Shown here: positions 7,854 through 11,602 of the stretch, piece by piece | How the letters are laid out: the number at the start of each line of letters is the position of its first letter | Position numbering within the stretch: the stretch's first letter is position 1 | Origin: Pseudovibrio sp. JCM 19062 | Lineage (GTDB): Bacteria; Pseudomonadota; Alphaproteobacteria; Rhizobiales; Stappiaceae | Length of the DNA stretch: 11,602 nt | Reading direction: 5' to 3' | Assembly: GCA_001310715.1 (NCBI GenBank) | Contig: BAXV01000094.1 | Span: forward strand, 1-11,602 | Program-made: the position numbers and the translations under genes | The notes under the pieces: model-generated | What the model was told of the DNA's origin: nothing | The model's database searches: none | Seen by the model: only the letters and a program-made list of their open reading frames with translations

Positions 7854-7924
7854 CAAACTCTCCTGATGGAGAGCTTGAATCATAACTCGGCTCAAATTCC
7901 AAACACTTTTATGGGTCCTGAGCC

Positions 7925-8293
7925 TAAGGTAACGTACCTTTGGGGATCACAGGAGGTCCGGATGGACTACGCTTAAGTGGGGTGTGGTTCATAACTTAGG
8001 TTTGCTGAAAGCGCTCACAATCAGAAATAGCAAGTTCAAAAAACGGTATGACTCCTGTGCGAAGTCGAATGTCAGTTAAGGTCCCAGAGCGGCATGCCGC
8101 ACCTGCAAGTGACTTAACGTGACCCTGCTGCAAAGATTTACAGCGTAGAATATTTTTTTTGCTTCAGCTAAAAGGGACGCGCTTCGACGCGAGAACCTGA
8201 TTTTTGACCGAATATGGATAATATTGAAGTCATGATCAGCGTGATAAGTGATGTACTGGAGTGGCTTTCTAAGTTTTTAAGCTCAGGCGAAAC
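7925..8293. other. Non-coding stretch after IS5, no gene recognised
   Basis: It contains AAGGTA-ACG-TACCTT (7926-7940) just outside the IS5 end, a perfect 12-bp palindrome GCGGCATGCCGC (8089-8100) and a run of eight or more T at about 8152-8160 with only a weak stem before it. Short open frames on both strands have no recognisable domain. Confidence 0.4.
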
Positions 8294-8307
8294 TTTGCAA
8301 CAGGGCC
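8294..8307 (-). mobile_element. Solitary IS6-type terminal inverted repeat
   Basis: The reverse complement is GGCCCTGTTGCAAA, differing at one of 14 positions from the remembered IS26 end GGCACTGTTGCAAA. If it is a real end, the element would extend to the left (toward 8160), but no transposase remnant is visible there and no partner end was found nearby. It is probably the stub of a deleted IS6 element. Confidence 0.45.
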
Positions 8308-8308
8308 A

Positions 8309-8337
8309 GCCGAAGCCCCCAGCTTCGGCTTTTCTTT
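8309..8337 (+). terminator. Rho-independent terminator
   Basis: A perfect 8-bp stem GCCGAAGC/GCTTCGGC (8309-8316 and 8322-8329) with loop CCCCA is followed by TTTTCTTT. This is a strong plus-strand terminator. The gene it once served is not evident; upstream are only IS debris and the short frame at 8214. It isolates the acetyltransferase gene from upstream transcription. Confidence 0.8.
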
Positions 8338-8508
8338 GTCTTAAATCCAAACCAGCCTCATTAAGGCTGTCAGACATACTGATGTCCCCAATATTGTTCT
8401 CTCCAAAAATAACTCACAGGGGTTTGCTGGGGGTGGTGAACTCCTGTACTTAAAGCGTGATCTGCGCGTTTATTGTGCTGAACTGACGAAACTATTGATT
8501 GTATACAA

Positions 8509-9162
8509 ATGAAAAAAACACTGGTCTCGCTATCAACTTTTGAGTGATGCGGTAGCAAACGAAAACATTATCCTCAAAGGAACCCATAGTTACTATAGCG
8601 ACTGTTGGGATGTTGGTTTTGAAGAATCCGTCGTGCGATATTTAATTGGTGATGAAGTTACACGAAATTGGGATTCCCGGTGGGAACTGGACAAGCTTTA
8701 CATTGGTGATTACGTCTGCATTGGTGCTGAAACTGTCATTTTAATGGGCGGAAATCATACTCACCGGCAGATTGGTTCTCCCTTTATCCTTTTCCTGAAG
8801 TAATCGACAAGGCTTATGTTGGAAAAGGACATACCTGCCTACAAGATGGGTGCTGGCTGGGAATGCGTTCAATGATAATGCCCGGTGTCACTGTTGGCGA
8901 GGGGGCGATTGTTGCAACAAGCAGTGTTGTGACCAAGGATGTGGAACCCTATTCGATAGTAGCTGGAAACCCTGCTAGATTTGTGAAATATCGCTTTCCT
9001 GATGATGTTCGTGAAGAGCTTCTAAAGCTGCGAATATATGAGTGGCCGGAGACTAAGTTCCATGCCTTGAGGCCATACATATGCGATTCAAATATTGAAG
9101 CACTTAAGCAGCAATCAATTGCCTATGACCAACACATGAATGATCTAGGTACCAAGCCTTAG
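8509..9162 (+). pseudogene. CatB/Vat-like hexapeptide O-acetyltransferase, two frameshifts
   Basis: An acetyl-CoA-dependent xenobiotic-type acetyltransferase with left-handed beta-helix fold; family members modify chloramphenicol, streptogramins or sugars, and the substrate here is unknown. Visible features are LKGTHSYYSDCWD, KLYIGDYVCIGAETVI, the catalytic-loop GGNHTHR (His), then hexapeptide turns (CWLGMRSMIMPGVTVGEGAIVATSSVVTKD, quoted here only as positions about 8848-8940) and the YSIVAGNPARFVKYRF ending. Two single-base changes break it. An A7 run directly after ATG 8509 should be A6, which would give MKKHWSRYQLLSDAV. A G is lost after CAG 8770, which would give HRQDWFSLYPFPEVID. The two cancel: 654 nt encode 217 aa, the usual length. 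Without the first correction the only start is TTG 8540. There is no clear Shine-Dalgarno sequence before ATG 8509. Confidence 0.85.
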
Positions 9163-9178
9163 CGCTACGCCAGCGGTG

Positions 9179-9296
9179 GCAGGGCGGGACAAAGCGGTCC
9201 TTCGCTGCAGTGTGGAAATCTAGGTCAACACCAAGCCATTGCTGACGTGGAGGGCCATTTGCGGACATACGAGAGTTTCCACTAAGGGTTGATACT
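9179..9296 (+). repeat. Dispersed repeat, copy C (partial, about 118 bp)
   Basis: This matches the first half of copies A and B: GGCGGGACAAAGCGG, TTCGCTGCAGTG, CTAGGTCAACACCAAGCCATTGC region, GTGGAGGGCCA and GGTTGATAC. The second half present in A and B (from GAAACGAGATTT onward) is absent. It starts 17 bp after the acetyltransferase stop. Confidence 0.75.
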
Positions 9297-9823
9297 AACT
9301 ACATTGCAGATTTTTGAGTACCGAATGGGCTGTCCTTGTGGCTCGCCCCATTTCTTACTCCTATTGTCGTGACCACGGGCCAAAGCAATCCTTTATTCAG
9401 CTCGGGCGTCTGTCCATATGGCCTAGACGTAGAACCGTTCAATTGACAACCCAATGGGCCTCTTGCGATACCCTGCATCGTCATCACGCCTGGAGCGATA
9501 GCGATAAGCCACAGGGCAATACCCTCCAGTTAGCAGGTCTCGCGCCGGGGTAGTCCTTATGGGCTATTGCTCAGTCCACCTAGCACTGTTGGGAACCGGG
9601 CTTCAGAAGCTTTCCAAGTATCTCTTTCAGTAATGCCACAACCGACATTTGTTCTGCCCAAAACTTCTTCAGCTTCTTATTCTCTTCAACATCTATCTCC
9701 TTGAGGGAAACAGACTGACTAAATGTCAGGAACATTTATGGACGAAAGATCACCAGCCATCATTCTTGCTGAGTGATCTTATTGCGCCCCACCATCGTAA
9801 AATACGAGAAGGGAGAACATGCC
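9297..9823. other. Unassigned stretch before the DUF6134 gene
   Basis: No gene was recognised over about 520 bp. Two overlapping open frames on opposite strands (9314-9553 plus, 9299-9487 minus) lack ribosome binding sites and recognisable motifs. The part from about 9600 on leads to the next gene, so its promoter should lie there, but no well-spaced hexamer pair was found. Confidence 0.4.
9809..9815 (+). promoter_or_regulatory. Ribosome binding site of the DUF6134-like gene
   Basis: AAGGGAG lies 8 bases before ATG 9824. An alternative ATG at 9819 is in another frame, and the longer in-frame start at 9773 lacks a comparable site. Confidence 0.65.
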
Positions 9824-10459
9824 ATGCCTTGCACCAGTCGCTCCGCCGCTCTTGCGGTGCTTATTGCCATTCCGTCCACCGCCACTGCGAAACCCGTTAC
9901 CCAGGCTATCAATTTCACAGTCGAGAGAAAAGGCTCCGATATCGGTACATACTCTGTCAGGTTTTCAAGAAACACAGATGGCCTGCAAGTTACATCTAGA
10001 ATGAACCTGAAGGTACGTCTGTTGGGGGTGCCAGTCTATAGTTACCGTTACGATTCCACCGAGGTGTGGCGCGACAACGAGCTGAATGCGCTTACTGTTT
10101 CGGTCAATGACAACGGAAAACGCTCCTTTGTGAAAGGGGAACGCAATGGTGGTGCATTCGCGTGGAACAATGGCTCTCGCAACTATGCCGCCACAGGTAA
10201 CATCTTTCCGTCAAATCACTGGAATGACAACGTTCTGCACCAACGCCGCGTTCTCAACACGCTTACCGGAAAATTGAACAATGTCAGTATTCGCCGAGCT
10301 GGAACAGACCGCCTCAACTGCTCATTCGGCACAGTTAACGCAACTCGTTATGTCTACTCCGGTCAGTTAAAAACAGAAGCTTGGTACACAGCATCAGGTC
10401 GCTGGGTTGGCTTACGCTTCAAAGCAGAAGACGGCTCAGACATCATGTTCAAATGCTAG
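9824..10459 (+). CDS. Secreted DUF6134-like protein
   Basis: An intact 211-aa protein resembling the DUF6134 family, whose function is unknown. The N terminus MPCTSRSAALAVLIAIPSTA is a signal peptide, probably cleaved after TATA near residue 23, so the product is periplasmic or surface-associated. The mature part begins with a conserved pattern INFTVERKGSDIGTYSVRF, followed by alternating beta-strand-like segments: VTSRMNLKVRLLGVPVYSYR, DSTEVWRDNEL, LNALTVSVNDNGKR and, near the end, a YTASGRWVGLRFKAEDGSDI segment with a final FKC. This is the substrate-like beta pattern also seen in DUF3108 proteins. It has two mature Cys. The gene is convergent with the transporter (53 bp between stops) with no clear terminator. 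It is one of the few unbroken genes here. The family name is from memory. Confidence 0.75.
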   Translation: MPCTSRSAALAVLIAIPSTATAKPVTQAINFTVERKGSDIGTYSVRFSRNTDGLQVTSRMNLKVRLLGVPVYSYRYDSTEVWRDNELNALTVSVNDNGKRSFVKGERNGGAFAWNNGSRNYAATGNIFPSNHWNDNVLHQRRVLNTLTGKLNNVSIRRAGTDRLNCSFGTVNATRYVYSGQLKTEAWYTASGRWVGLRFKAEDGSDIMFKC

Positions 10460-10511
10460 TTTTCCAAAGTATCGTTTCATGAAAGCGGAGGCGCCTGCAA
10501 ATTGGAAGCAG

Positions 10512-11602
10512 TTAAGCAACAGAATTCGCTTTCTCACGGGCAACCAATCTGGCACGGATGGCCAACTGGGCGCGAGTGCCCAAAGGAAAACGCCAAATCA
10601 AAGCAATCACCACAATCTTGAGAGCAACAGGCAACCATGCATAAGTATAGCCGAGTGCGCTCAGTGCGACCTCTGAGTTAGTCCCTCCTGTTTTAAACCC
10701 AAACCACGCAAGTAATGTCAGGGTGAAACCGGCAGCAATGGCCATCGATAGCTTTTGGCTCAAAGTCCAAAGTGAAAACAGCAGGCTTCTTCGGTTGAGA
10801 CGGGTCTTATAGCGATCCCAATCCGTTACGTCTGCAAAAAGGGAAACGGGCAGCGCAACATCTGCTCCCAAGCATAAGCCAGAGAGCAGACAGATCACCC
10901 CAAAGAGAAATATATCTCCCTCTCCAAGGAAGGGTACAGGCGAAAACACAACAGAAACGAGAATGATAGAGCATGCCCAAATGCGGGCTTTATCAAAGTA
11001 GCGTCCAAGCCAAATCCATATTGGAAGTCCAACTACCGCAGACGCAAAATACGTAAAGATCAAAAGGTTCTTTTGCGTTTCACTCGCCAGTAGTCCGTCG
11101 CTTAGGAAAAACGGAAACAGAGTGATGCCGGTACCATTGGCGATGCTATTGGCAAACCAAGCCAACAGCAACACTAATACCATGCGATCGCCCGTAGCAA
11201 CGGCCTTCAGCCCTCAGTAAAGTGAAAGGCTCACTCACCTCTTTTTTTTGTTGTCCTTCTCGAAGTGGTTCCTTTAACCACCACAACAGCGCAAGCACCG
11301 CCACTATACCAATAGCAAGTGTCGTGAGCGAAGTGGAGAGGAAATGATATCGACTTTCTATGCCAACACTGGTCCAAGCAAGTGGCAAAGACTGGCAAGC
11401 ACAATGCCCATCAAGGTGGCACCCTCTCGCCACGAGGCAAGGCGCGTCCGCTCCACGGCATCAGGCGAAAGCTCCGCACCTAATGCATAGTAAGGATGGT
11501 GAATACGGTCCATCCAGCATAAAGCAGGCATAGCAACACAATCAGCTCGAACATATTGGTGGACGGGTTGGGAAGCGCAAGCAGAAGTAAAGCAGGTGCG
11601 CA
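10512..11602 (-). pseudogene. GPH (MelB-like) sugar:cation symporter, C-terminal part, three frameshifts
   Basis: An inner-membrane transporter of the glycoside-pentoside-hexuronide branch of the MFS, which takes up sugars with Na+ or H+. After frame repair it shows FELIVLLCLLYAGWTVFTI, the signature PYYALGAELSPDAVERTR with WREG, a helix LTTLAIGIVAVLALLWWL, then six more hydrophobic helices. The typical TDWDRYKTRLNRRSLLFSL loop precedes the last pair. About nine of twelve membrane segments lie inside the window; the first 80-90 residues lie beyond 11602. The frame breaks at 11494-11495 (one C lost on the minus strand), at 11387-11389 (one T lost) and at about 11206-11213 (one extra G or two missing). 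No other stops occur up to the natural stop at 10512. The specific sugar cannot be told. Confidence 0.85.

Larger units (their letters stand above)
7087..7924 (-). mobile_element. IS5/IS427-type insertion sequence, complete (838 bp)
   Basis: The ends are GGCCCGGACTCATAA (7087-7101) and, reading inward on the minus strand, GGCTCAGGACCCATAA (7924 down to 7909). They match with one gap and a few mismatches. Both sides are flanked by TA (7085-7086 and 7925-7926), a target duplication seen in the IS427 group. The length fits the group. It lies 42 bp beyond the autotransporter stop and points toward it, mirror-image to the truncated copy at 3169-3783. Confidence 0.85.

Noticed and set aside
8130..8160. 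Terminator ending in a long T run
   Set aside because: The T run is clear, but the preceding stem (GCTG/CAGC with a 10-base loop) is too short.
8353..8369. Hairpin CAGCCT-CATTA-AGGCTG
   Set aside because: The stem is only 6 bp and no T run follows; it is not called a terminator or regulator.
8214..8453. 79-aa plus-strand open frame (MDNIEVMISVISDVLEWLSK start)
   Set aside because: It runs through the solitary IS6-type end and the terminator hairpin, and no family was recognised. The first 30 or so codons could be a remnant, but support is too weak.
1495..9430. Possible extra similarity between 1500-1520 and 9405-9430 around a TCTAGGCC-like motif
   Set aside because: Only about 15 of 20 bases agree and the orientation relative to the nearby repeat copies differs, so chance cannot be excluded.
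9299..9553. Overlapping open frames on both strands
   Set aside because: There are no motifs, no ribosome binding site and no codon pattern; I could not assign either to a family.

Overview
The window looks like an accessory region of a proteobacterial genome, most likely an alphaproteobacterium and possibly marine or host-associated. This is a low-certainty inference from the styles of the IS6, IS5/IS427-type and ISNCY transposases and from a DUF6134-like periplasmic protein. No rRNA, tRNA or core housekeeping gene is present to fix the taxonomy. The region is dominated by mobile-element debris, repeats and genes with broken frames.

Layout. (1) 138-1204: an ISNCY-type DDE transposase with a 2-base frameshift and a lost 3' end. 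(2) 1184-1974: intergenic, with an inverted copy (A) of a dispersed repeat of about 233 bp, a 41-bp tandem repeat and an 18-bp perfect palindrome. (3) 1974-2790: a complete-looking IS6 element. (4) 2791-3168: non-coding, ending in repeat copy B. (5) 3169-3783: a 5'-truncated IS5-type element with a small internal inversion. (6) 4010-7044: a large type V autotransporter (about 1012 aa when restored) with a passenger of roughly 15 short solenoid repeats and a C-terminal beta-barrel, interrupted by four single-base losses. (7) 7087-7924: a complete IS5-type element whose transposase needs a -1 frameshift; with the truncated copy it brackets the autotransporter in inverted orientation. (8) 7925-8508: non-coding, with a solitary IS6-type terminal repeat and a strong terminator. 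(9) 8509-9162: a CatB/Vat-like hexapeptide acetyltransferase with two frameshifts. (10) 9179-9823: repeat copy C and unassigned sequence. (11) 9824-10459: an intact secreted DUF6134-like protein. (12) 10512-11602: the C-terminal part of a GPH/MelB-type sugar:cation symporter on the minus strand, with three frameshifts, running off the window.

There is no obvious shared pathway. The transposase genes drive rearrangement, while the autotransporter, acetyltransferase, secreted protein and sugar transporter are independent cargo or neighbours. The main open question is whether the many frameshifts are real decay or base-call errors: almost all are single-base length changes, many in short homopolymers, and the restored proteins are otherwise clean. 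The most interesting items are the autotransporter passenger with a Gln ladder, the three-copy dispersed repeat whose same end abuts two truncated transposase genes, the 41-bp tandem array with a roughly 10-bp sub-period, and the micro-inversion inside the IS5 copy.
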